Shown one piece after another: positions 35,285 through 46,268 of a DNA stretch of 64,000 nt. A model generated the notes under the pieces. The model did not search any database. It worked only from the letters and a program-made list of their open reading frames with translations, and was not told the DNA's origin. The DNA is from Dichomitus squalens LYAD-421 SS1. Its lineage: Eukaryota > Basidiomycota > Agaricomycetes > Polyporales > Polyporaceae. Position numbers and translations under genes: made by a program. The stretch lies in NCBI RefSeq assembly GCF_000275845.1, contig NW_006766907.1, forward strand, positions 322,380 through 386,379. The letters are read 5' to 3'. Numbering within the stretch: the first letter of the stretch is position 1; each line of letters begins with the position of its first letter.

Positions 35285-36562
35285 ATGGACAAGTCTCTAG
35301 ATGAAGTACGTCGCCCTTTCATCGCCACAGCAGACGACGCGACTGACTTTGTCGTGACCAGATCATCGCCACCCGCCCCAAGGGCATCCGTAAATCGAAC
35401 CCTCGACGAAACTCGGGAAAGGCGCAAGTCCTTGGTAACTCCAACCCCGCGCCAGCGACGCGTGCTCGCGCGGTGCCCGCCTCCAACGGTGCGAAGACCG
35501 TCCCCCCGACTGCCAGCCAACCAGCGGACAAGATCATCGTCTCCAACCTACCCCCTGATGTGAACGAGGCGCAAGTCAAGGTGAGCCATGGCTTCGTCTT
35601 ATGTCGACTGGCGGCGTGCTGATGCTTCTATTAGGAGCTCTTCACCGCCACAGTTGGTCCCCTCAAAGACGTGACTTTGCACTACGACAGCCAGGGTCGT
35701 TCAAAGGGAGTTGCCGCAGTGCACTTCTCCAGGCGCGGGGATGGCACCAAGGCCTTCCAGCAATACAACAACCGGTTGATAGACGGCAGTTAGTATCGGC
35801 TCCTTGCACTTTCCGTCGACCCCTATTCCTGCTCTGCGTGAAGTCTTCTTTCTGCTCGCTGTGGTCGCTTGTTCTCTCTCGCCTCTCGTTCACAAACCTT
35901 TCGCGGAGGCGTTGGCATGCTTCTTCCGTTGAGAAGTTCGAGAGGGAGGGATTTCCAGGTTGTCGTCCCTCAAGCGACCTCCGTCGGCTGTGCGCGACTC
36001 CTTGCGAAGCCTATGGCTGTGGAGGAAGATGCCCGACGGTACGATGCGAACACGGCTTGACGAAAGCGGATCGAGCGCCAGCTCTCCCAGTTATACTTCT
36101 TTTGTGTCTGCCCCGAACAGCCAACTGATGAAACGATCTGCTTCTTTCTCCTGGTATCCGCCGACTTTCGACGATTCACCGCCATGCAGAACGTCCCATG
36201 AAGATCGAGATCGTCGTCGACCCCTCGAAACCCGCCCCCGCTGCTTCGCTGGTGTCCCGGGTGACGCCAGCTGCTGCCGTTCCCGTTGCTGCTGCACCGG
36301 TCACCAGGTCTGCATGTTGTTGCCTTCCATGTTCTGTGGTGGCTGATCCGGGTTGATTGCAGGACTGGTGGTCGTCCCAAGCGCGGCCGCGGTGGTGGAC
36401 GCCGCAAGGGCAATGAGCGCCCTCAGAAGACCGCGGCAGATCTCGATGCTGAGATGGAAGTGAGTATCTGGTATGAACTGCAAAAGCTGCCTGTGAGCTC
36501 ATTCATACTCCTCCTAGGATTACACTGCGAGCAATGCCCCCGCCGCGGCCGCGGCCGCGTAG
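35285..36562 (+). CDS. YRA1: mRNA export adaptor YRA1 / ALY-REF (THO/TREX)
   Basis: Six exons (35285-35305, 35362-35580, 35635-35788, 36190-36307, 36363-36459, 36518-36562) give 217 residues. The N-terminal motif MDKSLDEIIATRPKG is the conserved helix that binds the RNA helicase Sub2/UAP56. A central RRM (about 66-145) reads KIIVSNLPPDVNEAQVKELF, with RNP1-like GRSKGVAAVHF. An RGG-like basic part (RPKRGRGGGRRKG) is followed by the C-terminal REF box KTAADLDAEMEDYTA. The protein links nuclear mRNPs to the Mex67 export receptor. Intron 3 (35789-36189, 401 nt) has a non-consensus GTTAGT donor and is about seven times longer than the other introns of this gene. The first exon is 21 nt. The tail APAAAAAA is encoded by a GCGGCC repeat. 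Confidence 0.93.
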
Positions 36563-38800
36563 ACAACCCTAGTGTCTTTGGTTCCGCTTGTCGTCATGTT
36601 GTTCTCGGAAAATCTCTCGCTTCTCGCACTGCGCGGACCGCATACGTTGTCCGCCCGCTTACACCCACCCTCATACACATCCTTTGCTCTCGGTGTACTA
36701 TATACTATATTAGCCCACTCATCATGCGTATGTGTCCTCCCTGTCGCTGTTAGCTCGTGCCTCCGCTCAGTAATCGTGCGTAGTCTTGTTCTCCTAGGCG
36801 GTGAATGTTAACGATCTGGCTGGTTTGACTGGGTCTCTCGAGGCTGGGAAGAGCCGTAATGCTTGCCGAAGGCCCTGAAGGCGAATGCATTCAGGGCAAG
36901 AATTGGTCTCGACTGAGTGCTCATTGAGGATCTTGGCACTTCCAGCGTGACGATCAGCGTACTTAAAGCGTGATATACAGCGTCTCTGCTGGTGGGACTG
37001 CCGTTGGAGGTTGGTAAGTCCTCTGCTCAGGTCATTTTGCTCCAGTGTCCAATCGCTATTGGCCTACAGTGTCATGCGGAGCATATCGAGGAGATCTCTC
37101 TCTCAATGTAGCATGATCGTGCTGCTCGCGATCGAGCCTACGGTGACCCGAGCGGCGATATGCTGGCAGTACCAGTGTATGTAACGCTCTTACTATGGCT
37201 GTCGGACAGATCATCGGTGCATTGTTGCGGGAGCGCCAGCACATTGATCCAGCGAGCGACCACAGGTCAGTACTCTGGAAGGCCACTACAACTCGACGTC
37301 TCTTGCAATATCAAGCACCAAAGATATGACAGCCCGTATCCCGCGGAGCGACGGTCAGCATTCCACTCGACATCTGCTATGGTCCACGACCACACCAGGA
37401 GTTCAATGCCGCTGCAGGAGGCTGTTCGCAGAGACGCCACGATGCCCCACGAATTCGGAATTCGGGATCGTCCTTGCATCCATGCCACTCGTGCCGCACA
37501 CCCAGGGTCTTCGCGCTCCGAGACCCGGTCGCGGGAGCGGCAGCTGTGCAGATTCTGAAACGGTGGCTCAGGCCTCAGGTTTGGGTTTGGGTTCGCGGCA
37601 CCGACCAGCTCGTGCGTTACCGGCAGGGTCTGCGCATGCGCAGTAGTACTTGCAATCTTCCGTCCAGTGCCAGTGGGTGTCTGAATAGGGTGGCGTTCAG
37701 GTGTGCGGTACGCGTTTTGCCATCGTTGACAGGTACGGCTGCAGTGCACGACACTGTTTTCCTGTTCGTCAACGGTGGCACCCATTGCGGCATCCAGCTG
37801 ATTCCCGGTCGTGGAGAATTCGCGCAGCACGCTTGCTCGAAAGGTTTGGGAAGATTGATCAGTGCCTCTCTCGTGCGGTCCTTGGGCCGTGGTCGAGATC
37901 TCCGCATCTCCTTGAGATATAGAAGGTCCTGTGCCCGAACGCTCATAGGAGGCTACAAAGTGGAGATTGGCCAGAAGCGAGCATCGGGGTGAATTTAGAG
38001 ATCCCACTTGCCGGCTCAAGGACGCCCTCGCATTGGAGGCAAGGGCACTAGGCCCGCCCATTGTTGCGTCATCATCGGGCATTCAGAATTGTCGGGCTCA
38101 TGCGCTGGAATGCCGGTGCTACTAACGGTACGGGACGCTCGTCCTCCACGGCTTCTCCCTGATCTTCGACTTCGCTTTCAAAAACGACCGAGAATCGAGT
38201 ATGAATGGAACGTTCAGAAGAGAAGCTCGGTGGAAGACTGAACTCAAGATATTGTGTCGTAATCATCCCTCTCTTGTACGAGAAACCTTCTCGTACAACT
38301 GGTTAGTTGTGTCATGGTCACTCCAATCTGCCGTGCTGCCGATACCGTGTTTTTAACGGCCTCCGCGGCAGATAGCGTCAAACACAAGCTGACAGTCCTC
38401 CGGGAGCAAACCTTGACGGCTCGGGGTACTGCGTTACATCTTTCATCATGAATCAATTTGCATTCATCTCCGAGGTCTCGACTCCCTGTGATTTGCAAAC
38501 AGCAATTAATTGTGGGCATACTAATGCACGGATGATACAGCTGGATAATACTATTAGTAATAATACTAGTCTAGGTACGTAGAAAGGCTATGCTACAGTG
38601 GGTAGGACACGGTTACAAGGGACAAGACAGGAATGAATGCGATAGGAGAATGTGGTAGTGTGTAAGAATATATAGTGTAATGCGTGGCAAAGAACGAAGC
38701 AATTAGTAGTAGTTAGTACTGTATCCAAGCGTGTAAGGTATGGTCAACCGGCAGCCGTCCTTTTGGATTTTTGGCAGGGCGAAAAGCTGGCAACCGCCCA
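36563..38800. other. Intergenic region of about 2.2 kb, no gene assigned
   Basis: The longest frame is minus-strand 38082-37267 (271 codons). Its composition shifts from polar to Cys/Trp/Ser-rich without domain signal, so it is probably fortuitous; a preceding 63-codon frame (38266-38078) is in another frame. The part at 38500-38740 is AT-rich (AGTAATAATACTAG), unlike the surroundings. A short hairpin is listed separately. Confidence 0.45.
38274..38298. repeat. Perfect 11-bp inverted repeat with 3-nt loop
   Basis: TTGTACGAGAA (38274-38284), loop ACC, then TTCTCGTACAA (38288-38298). It could be a palindromic protein-binding site or an RNA hairpin. No coding sequence overlaps it with confidence. 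Confidence 0.8.
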
Positions 38801-40547
38801 TCACGCGCTGGCGAACATGGCATCGAGCTCAGCCTTGTACTTCTCCTCGACCGCCCGACGCCGGACGTTCCCCTTGGTCGCCGTGCGTGGCAAAGAGCCC
38901 CTAGAGACGATCACGACCATCTTAGGGCTGGTGATGCGTTCGTGAAGGTAGCGGCGCGAGTGGAAGTGGCGTGTGCGGCGGATGATCTCGCGCCTGAGCC
39001 GGGCATCGTCCATCGCCAAACCCTCCGCGGCCTCGACGAACAAGGCGGGACTGGGGCGTCCGTTGCCGACGACGATGCACTCCGCGATGAGGTCGCCACA
39101 GGTCTGGCGCGTGTTGTCCTCGATCGCGCGCGTGTCGCACCGGAGCGCGTTCTCGGACTTGATCCAGTCGTCCCCGCGGCCTCGACTGATGTAGGCCCCA
39201 GGGGCAACCTCAACGAACAGGTCACCGGTGTGGTAGTGTCCGTCGGCCGAGCGCATGGAAGGGTGGGGGCAGTCGGGGGAGTCGGCGAGGATGACGAGCT
39301 CGAGGAGGCGTTCGTTGGCGTTCGAGTACCCGCTCTCGTCGGCGTCGTCCTGGTCGAAAGACTCTTCGATAGGGAAGAAGCCGTACGAGGTGCCTTCTAT
39401 GGGACGAAGAGCGGGGCTGGCGACGCCACCGCCACGGATTGATAGGAGCATCGCGCCGCACTCGGTACTGCCGAACAGGTTGCGGAGAGGGAGGCCCTGG
39501 GCGTACGCCCACTCCTCGTCCTCACGCGGCATGGGTTGTCCGGAGTAAAGGATCTCATCAAGGCTGCGGAGCAGTTCGAGCACTTTAGGGTTCTGGCGCG
39601 CAGCGCGAACGTGCACGGCGAAGAAGGCCGGGAACTCGTTCAAGCGGTTGAGACCCCCGTGCGTGATCATGTGAGCGAGCTCGTCCGTCGAGAAGGTGAC
39701 GGCCTTGGGCTGGATGGTGCACGCGCCATTCTGGAATGAGGCGAGGAACATGAAGGTCTGCCCGATGTGGCACATGCTTCCCCTGATCATTCAGATAGCG
39801 TTAGAGTTCCGTTGTGAAGTGCTTGGAAGAACGAGGCTCGAAACTTACATGGCGACGGTGACATCCTGGCCGTCCTTGCGCAGCGGACGGCTCGTACGAG
39901 CGGACTTGTCGACCATGGCATTCAGCCACTTGAAAGTGCAGGGAAGCAACTTGGGGCGACCAGAGGTGGAACCGGAGGTGTGGAAAATCATGGAGATGTC
40001 GTCCGTGCTTGTCGGGTGGGGCATGGGGGGAACGAGCGCGTCGCTGATGTCGACATCGCGGAGGTCGATAGCGCTGTACGAGGGACGGGGGCAATTTGAG
40101 AGCATGTCGGAGAGCTCGGGCTCGTATATGATAGCCTTGCCATCTGCCTTCTCGAGCAGTTCGTAGATGACATCCGGATTAGGCATGCGTAGCGAGAAGA
40201 GCTGAGGGATATAGCCCGCCCGTGCGATGCCGTAAATGTAGAGGACATCTACGTAGGACATGCCATTTGACCTGGAGTAATCCTCGTCAATATCGGTGGA
40301 GGCCAGGTATAGAGTAAGCGTACCAAAGCCCAACGACGGATCGTGGAGGAATGCCGTCGGCCATCAGCGTTTTCGCGAGGTGAGCAGCAAAGTGCTCGAC
40401 ATCAGACTTGAACTGCCTGTACGACACCGGCATCCATGCTCGTAGAGAGCCTTCGCTGTCGTATACGGGGAGCTTGAAGATGGGCAATGAGGGGTTAGCA
40501 GCGGCGCAATCCTCGAGTGCCTGAAGGTGGGTCTTCAAGAAAGCCAT
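38801..40547 (-). CDS. Stand-alone adenylate-forming (AMP-binding) enzyme
   Basis: Three exons (40547-40324, 40271-39849, 39782-38801) give 542 residues. Adenylation motifs appear in the usual order: A3 MIFHTSGSTSGRPK (about 168), A5 NLFGSTECGAML (about 318), A7 GHYHTGDLFVE, A8 SRGRGDDWIKSENALRCDTR, and A10 LPRTATKGNVRRRAVEEKY with the catalytic Lys. There is no carrier protein, reductase or membrane segment after the A domain, and the protein stops soon after A10. It therefore resembles fungal CoA-ligase or NRPS-like adenylation proteins rather than a full NRPS. It would activate a carboxylic acid as acyl-AMP; the substrate is unknown. Both introns (GTACGC and GTAAGT donors) preserve frame. 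No partner biosynthetic gene lies next to it. Confidence 0.87.
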
Positions 40548-43183
40548 GGGGGTGTAGAAGTAGCGAAAGGGTGACGAAGTGAATATACTCGAATGAATCG
40601 GTGAGGATTATATGCAAGTTTCGAAGCTAGGTCAATCGGGAGTAGAGTACCGGAAAGATATTAAAGACGGGGTAGGATAGAAGAAAGAGGAAAGTATGAA
40701 ACTAGGACAACTGCGGTACCGAGGGGAGTGGTGAAGATGATGACGAGGAGAGACCGCTCCTAGTCATGGTCTTATAGTCTTAGTGCAAGGCTGTCGGCAT
40801 CTCGTCTCCAACAAATTTTGAGAAGGCTGTGGAGACCCACAGTTCGGGATGCTGTCCAAACGCACGCGTTACGGAATGACAACCGCTCGGGTCGAGCGGC
40901 GGACAGACTCTGCCACGAGTTGCAGAGAAGCATGGGTGGTTCCCAGGGCACACCGCTGGACCCTGATCGATAACGCGGAAGGAGTGCGAATCGTCCGAAG
41001 GCGGCCGATTGAGGCAACGTGGGACTCGCGCAATGGTCCGTGATCCCACGGGAGCTCTGGAGGTTGGGCGTTGTGCGGCGCCTTCGCGTTAAACACCGGC
41101 GGCTGGGGCGGGTGCTCTCCATGCGATGTACGTGTATCGGACCTTTCTGTGGGTCGTGAAAGATACCGCCGATGATACTCACTTGGAAGGAAAATACGGA
41201 GCATCCAGAGGCGCAGTCAACAAGGAGCAGGGAATGGGCTGGAGAGTGGATACGTTGTTCGCGTTGGCGCCCAAATGCCACGTCGACGCTCACTCGAGGA
41301 CCTCCCGTCATCCTTCGTTGCGTGTTCGAGTTGCAGCCGAGTCACTTAGATTCTGGAGATCAATCCCGTCCGAGTCAACCACGCCGACTCTAGATCATCT
41401 CACTAGCATAGATCCACGGGATGACTCCATGACCCGCTCTTCATTTCCTCGTCTAAACGATATCTGTAGCCCGCCGCGCTCCAATCCGCATCAATCGCAT
41501 CCCGTGAACATGCACTATTCACATTCGCCTCGAGGCTCCATATGACCTTCTACGAGAGACGATTACGCGCAAGTCAGTTTCGCAGCTATGGCCAAGGTGC
41601 GCCCTTCGCACACACTCGTGACCTGATGCGCCTCCGACTCAAATCGGAGAATTGGTGCGGAGGCTCTGCACTATGCCCAGCTAGACGCTGCCGTCACCTC
41701 GAAAATGCATTCCACAGCTGCGCGTACCTCATCTGCTATGCGGAATAGAGTGTTCGCACTCGGGGGACGTTTCGCCGGATGAATTGCGTACTCGTCCTGT
41801 GCGCGCTCTGCACCTGTCGTTGGGCGACACAGGAAGCCTGTCAGCTAGGGCTCAAGGCACTCTAGATCGCGTCAAACGGTCTGATGGTACCGTGAGTGCG
41901 ACGATATGTTCCTGTCTTCAAAGTTATTCCTATAAGCGGCATCTGTATGGGACGGACACGCTGTGTCCGGGGATGCACGGGGAAGCTGCATCTCATCTCA
42001 TGAATGCAGACGCGGCAGGTCGCGGTCCGGATGCAATCCTGTTCAAACACTGAATTCTGTGTAGATGACGTCGACGCCGCGCTATACACCTCGCTACAAA
42101 CCGAGTTAGGCGTCGACGAACTCGCGAACTCGTGGAAGCGAAACGATCACTTGGAGGCAGGTGAGAGTTTCGGTTCCCGGTCCGTCTGTAAACCTCATCC
42201 AATGTTTCGACATCGCAAGTGCGATGCTCGAAAAAATCCACTGTGCTATCAATATGCATCCGTACTGATCCTGCTTCCCCTTCGATCAATTGTCAGTACA
42301 GCACGACCGACAGATCTCGTACGGTACGCAAACGAAAGCCGCGGAGGGACCGCCTTCGCTGTGCTCGGTTTGTCAGCACTCTGTTACCCTTGTCGATGGC
42401 TGCATCGTCTCTTGTTCCACAGTCAACTGGCGTGAGTCTCAAGTTTCTGGACTTAACATTATATTCGGATCCACCTTCCTTCTCGAAAGTCGATCTCGCG
42501 GCGGACCTCATCATCGTCAGGACGGCCCCATACATGTACGTCTCAACCAGCCTGGATCAGTCCCTTTCATGCAGTGCGGCTAATCACATACCCTCCAGCC
42601 AACAGGTTCTCAATGGTACCGGAGCTGCGTTTTCGACCATTGAGTATCTATGTCATATAACAACGTCTAATCGTAAAAGGCTCACTGGCCATGGATTGTG
42701 CCGCCTCCGGCCCTGGCAACCTGTCTCTCGAGACCCACCAGGAGCAGCACTCCATTCGTTCTAGACCGGACCGACCATGCAGACATTCCCTCACAGGTAC
42801 GGTTCTAGGCTGTGCCCGGGGCACATGGCACTCGTACGCCTCTATGAATACTGTTGAATGATCCTGTCAAATGTATCGTCACCGCATAGGTGGTTTGCGA
42901 TCTAGGATAGGTATGTATTCATAGCTTCGCGGGTTTCAAGGTGGCGGCTCACTTGTCGAGAACGATACAGCTTTTGTGGTTGAGGCAGCCGGCGATTCGT
43001 GCACGCCCAGGTACCAATCCTGGTCTCAACGAAATCCGCCATCACGTACAGGTGCGGAATCATCTGCGTATATTCTCGATTGATCAGAGTACCTTTCATC
43101 AGAAACGTTGTTATTGGTACACTCGAACTATCAGATGTTAGCAAACCGTTCCCCCTGGGCGTGTAACAATGGATCCACAACCA
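40548..43183. other. Gene-poor interval of about 2.6 kb
   Basis: The first 150 bases are likely the promoter of the AMP-binding gene, with purine-rich GAAAGAGGAAAG at about 40682. Beyond that, frames of up to 181 codons overlap in all phases, and none shows a domain. A small multi-exon gene could be hidden at 42100-42800, where CAG|GTGAG-like borders occur, but I could not phase one. Confidence 0.4.
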
Positions 43184-44509
43184 CTAACTCGTTGAGGTGA
43201 CTTGGTTGTGCCGGACAGTCCGAATGCCTCCCGGAAGTCGGAACCAGTCAAGCACCGAGTGGCCGTCCACTACGACCCTTCGCCAAAAAAGCCTCGCTCG
43301 AAACCTGTCAAGATGGGACTCAGCCTTGGTGGCCAAATGTGTACACAGCCGACGCGGACGATGCTTACTCCTCGGGATGAGCGCAGTCGCATACATCACC
43401 ATTGTAATGGGCTGCAATTCAAGTTTGATCGCAGGAGGGTCCTTCTCGAGACTAGGCGTCCACGTTGTCATAATCTTCTCGACCAGTTGATCCCAATACG
43501 CCTTCTCATTCACTCCCGTGAAATCATCTGCCACCGCATTACGAAGGCACTGGACCCCAAGACACGTCCCGAACTCTCGGAAGGCCAGTCGGAAGCGAGC
43601 GGGAGCATCGAAGTACTTCTCTTCCTCCACGAGGGCGCCTATAGAAGCACCGTTAATGAACGTCCAGGCAAGAAGCGGCCAGTCCCTACGAAGGCAGACA
43701 ACGGCCCTCCTTGACAGTTCCGTCGCCCATCCCTCCTTCTCGCCGAACCAGTGGGCAGTCCACATGGTCATTCCAAGGTCAAGCGGGTCGTCCGATACGT
43801 ACCCCCTCCACTTCGTCTCTAGGATGCGCTTGTAGTCCTCAATTTCTTGCTTCAAGATAGTTTTGTCGTCTTCACGATCTTTTTGCAGCAGGTTGTATAC
43901 GACATAGCCATCTATCGGGTCGAGGTTCCCCTCGGAGCGCACCATGGGCCGGCTAAGGTCGATGCTCATCTTCCAATACATCCTCGGCCGCGGGCTGTCT
44001 CGCTCCCGGACGAAGCGCCGGTGAATGGCCTTGGCGAGCTCGATCGCGAGGTCATTGTACTGCCGCTCGCCTGAGACGCGTGCCATCCGGTTCAGCGCGA
44101 ACATCCAGACGGTCAAGTAGTGGTGGTACTGCCCGTCTCCGTCCCCTCCCGGGTCATCTTCCTCTTCCTCCTTCCCGATCCGGAGCCCACCCACGAGCGG
44201 ATGTTCGTCGGTCGCTCCGGGGAGGCGACGGGTGCCGTCGCGCGTGCGGCCGAGGGTGTCGTGCACCGTGTCTATGAGGCGCGCGGCGAGCGTCGTGTAG
44301 CGCGGCTCGGAGGTGAGGGCGCCGAGCGTGAGGAGGTTGAGCACTCCGAAGGCATCGGTCCAGAGGTAGCGACCCCGATGGCCCTCGGCCATAGGTGGTG
44401 GCGTCCATGCTGCCACTTGGGCATGAGAAAGGGCGTCGAAGGGGCCGTAGACGGACTGCAGGGCGTTCCGAAACTTCGTGAGCTTTTGTGGCTGTACTTT
44501 GGTCGCCAT
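43184..44509 (-). CDS. Conserved protein with six-hairpin-glycosidase-like fold (441 aa)
   Basis: A single uninterrupted exon encodes 441 residues from ATG 44509; the frame is open further upstream to 44737 but without family signal. LTKFRNALQSVYGPFDALSH, the run WTPPPMAEGHRGRYLWTDAF then GVLNLL, and HHYLTVWMFALNRMAR with regularly spaced aromatic helices recall the conserved fungal proteins of the six-hairpin glycosidase ((alpha/alpha)6 barrel) superfamily. Biochemical role unknown. No signal peptide is visible, so it is probably intracellular. It is head-to-head with the PCMT gene across 315 bases. Absence of introns is unusual among its neighbours. Fold assignment is inference from pattern, not from a search. 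Confidence 0.68.
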   Translation of the reverse strand: MATKVQPQKLTKFRNALQSVYGPFDALSHAQVAAWTPPPMAEGHRGRYLWTDAFGVLNLLTLGALTSEPRYTTLAARLIDTVHDTLGRTRDGTRRLPGATDEHPLVGGLRIGKEEEEDDPGGDGDGQYHHYLTVWMFALNRMARVSGERQYNDLAIELAKAIHRRFVRERDSPRPRMYWKMSIDLSRPMVRSEGNLDPIDGYVVYNLLQKDREDDKTILKQEIEDYKRILETKWRGYVSDDPLDLGMTMWTAHWFGEKEGWATELSRRAVVCLRRDWPLLAWTFINGASIGALVEEEKYFDAPARFRLAFREFGTCLGVQCLRNAVADDFTGVNEKAYWDQLVEKIMTTWTPSLEKDPPAIKLELQPITMVMYATALIPRSKHRPRRLCTHLATKAESHLDRFRARLFWRRVVVDGHSVLDWFRLPGGIRTVRHNQVTSTS

Positions 44510-44824
44510 TTTGGGAAAACAGTGTCTGGCACAAGGACGGTCAGGAGCGGCTCGGGTCGAGTAGACAGCTTTTCTTTGGCCACCGACTGCGACAAATCGT
44601 ACGCGACAGTGGCATGTAAAGACTTTGACTAGGTTCCTCTCTGCGAGCGTATCTTGTGAGTGCATATATGTTCTCCGGGAGGCCCTCGTGATCTCAATAT
44701 GACGTCTTCGATAAGCCTTCACCACTACGGGCGCCACACATTTCTGGTACTCACTTTCATCGTCTTCTCCGTAACTGCGAGACGTCTCGTGAACCTAAAG
44801 CCTCCTTGTTTCTTCATTCTCAAC
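44510..44824. promoter_or_regulatory. Divergent promoter between the glycosidase-fold gene and PCMT
   Basis: The 315 bases between head-to-head ATGs presumably drive both genes. No specific element was recognised. The minus-strand frame crossing it lacks similarity to the family, so I exclude it from the coding region. Confidence 0.45.
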
Positions 44825-46268
44825 ATGGCATGGCGATGCACAGGAACCACTAACACAGAGCTCATCGACAATATGGCAAAGAGCAAGATCATCAACTCCG
44901 AGCGAGTCACCAAGGTAGGTCCCAGTAGTGCAGACCGAATAGGGAGTTAGCACGTCTTGTCTCATCAAGTACTTTGATGATTCAGGCGATGACCAGAGTT
45001 GACCGCGCATGCTACGTCCGACAGCCCAGTGCTGCGTATGAGGACTCACCCCAGTAGGTGTCGTTCCACCAAGGGCACTACGAGCCGCTTCATGATCACT
45101 CACGCACGCGCTGACGACCTGCCTCGCAGGCCGATCGGACACGGCGCGACGATATCTGCGCCTCACATGGTGTGCCTTGCACGATCTACGATCTCGAATC
45201 TGCCCCAGACTAACTTTGACTTCCCGATTTCACTGCGATTGATGTAGCACGCCCACGCAGCAGAGAACCTCCTCCCTTTCCTGAAACCCGGCGCTCGCGT
45301 GCTCGACGTCGGCTCCGGCTCAGGGTACCTCTGCGCAGTCCTCTACCAGCTCCTCCAGGACCCTGGCGACCCGAGAAGCGCGGAGAGCAAGGTGTTCGGG
45401 ATAGAGCACATCCCGGAGCTCGTTGACTGGTCGCTCGGGAACCTCCGCAGGGACGGGTTTGGGGAAGCTATTGACCAGGGCAAGATCAAGGTGATATCTG
45501 GGGACGGCAGAAAGGGTATGACTGGATGACTTCCCATAAGGATCTACGGCTCTGGAGTGTCCGTAGACATATATCGGAGCTCTAATCTGTCCAGAGATCT
45601 CGGGCGCTCAATGATCAGGCCGGGATATCCGGAGAGCGTCTAATGCTATGCACGTGCTCTTTTGCGCCTTACATCAGCACCCAATGTAGTAGGCGATTGA
45701 TCCCAACACAATTTGTAATGATGGCACCTTCCTTTCGAGTCGTTTACGACCTCAAGCGAGCTTCTACGGCTGCGTTTAGGTCTAGAAAGGGGGGTCGACC
45801 CCCCCTTCTAGATTTTGGGCGCTTGCACCATCTACGGACGTCGGCCTCGAAAGCGGAGTACAAATCGGCATCGGCATCTCGGCGGATAGGACACTTTCAG
45901 TATCTACGGACGACAAAATGGCCGTAGATCCTTATGGGAAGTCATCCACTTGCTGAAACGTGTCCGCTGAAGGCGGCCTGTGCGCGTCAGACGTGCTTGC
46001 TGAAGGGAGCCGGTGTTTCATTGCAGGCTTGCCCGAGGAGGGGCCATACGACGCGATCCACGTCGGGGCCGCGGCCCCAACGCTGCCCGCCCCGCTCGTC
46101 GAGCAACTTGCCCGTCCGGGACGAATGTTCATTCCTGTAGGGTCGCACATGCAGCAGGTGCTACAGATAGACAAGGACGAGAATGGACAAGTGACAGAGA
46201 CACCGCTTCTCGACGTGATGGTGCGGTACCATTCAAGCTTCGCGTTCCCCGCATCGCGTCTCGACTGA
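44825..46268 (+). CDS. PCMT1: Protein-L-isoaspartate O-methyltransferase
   Basis: Five exons (44825-44914, 44986-45053, 45131-45170, 45248-45515, 46027-46268) join in phase to 235 residues, the normal PCMT length. It starts [20 protein letters not shown]. It has [20 protein letters not shown] followed by [13 protein letters not shown], then SAM-binding motif [17 protein letters not shown] (about 84-99). Post-motif blocks [10 protein letters not shown] and [11 protein letters not shown] lead to [17 protein letters not shown]. The enzyme methylates isoaspartyl residues in aged proteins using S-adenosylmethionine and starts their repair in the cytosol. Intron 4 (45516-46026, 511 nt) is much larger than introns 1-3 (71-77 nt) because it contains an inverted-repeat element (45523-45948). 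The coding sequence is intact across it. Confidence 0.94.
45523..45948. mobile_element. MITE-like element (426 bp) inside PCMT intron 4
   Basis: Perfect 28-bp terminal inverted repeats bound the element: left 45523-45550, beginning TGGATGACTTCCCATAAGGA, and right 45921-45948 as its reverse complement. No transposase frame fits inside, so it is non-autonomous. The hexamer core TCTACGG, which ends each arm, recurs internally (about 45763, 45832, 45903) and inverted (about 45560), typical of subterminal repeats. A near-perfect 32-bp palindrome (45781-45812, TCTAGA ends, TCGA centre, one mismatched pair) lies inside. I could not define a target-site duplication. Insertion begins 7 bases after the splice donor, so splicing still uses the host donor and acceptor. 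Confidence 0.8.

Noticed and set aside
37267..38082. 271-codon minus-strand open frame
   Set aside because: No domain, signal peptide or consistent composition. The GC-rich background makes frames of this length likely by chance, and flanking frames do not join in phase.
26389..40547. Biosynthetic gene cluster joining the P450 and the AMP-binding enzyme
   Set aside because: They are about 10 kb apart with F-box, RPC31 and YRA1 housekeeping genes between them, and no core synthase or transporter is present.
44510..44737. Extension of the glycosidase-fold ORF to an upstream ATG at 44737
   Set aside because: The added 76 residues (Arg- and Cys-rich) lack resemblance to the family, whereas MATKVQPQKLTKFRNAL at 44509 looks like a natural N-terminus.
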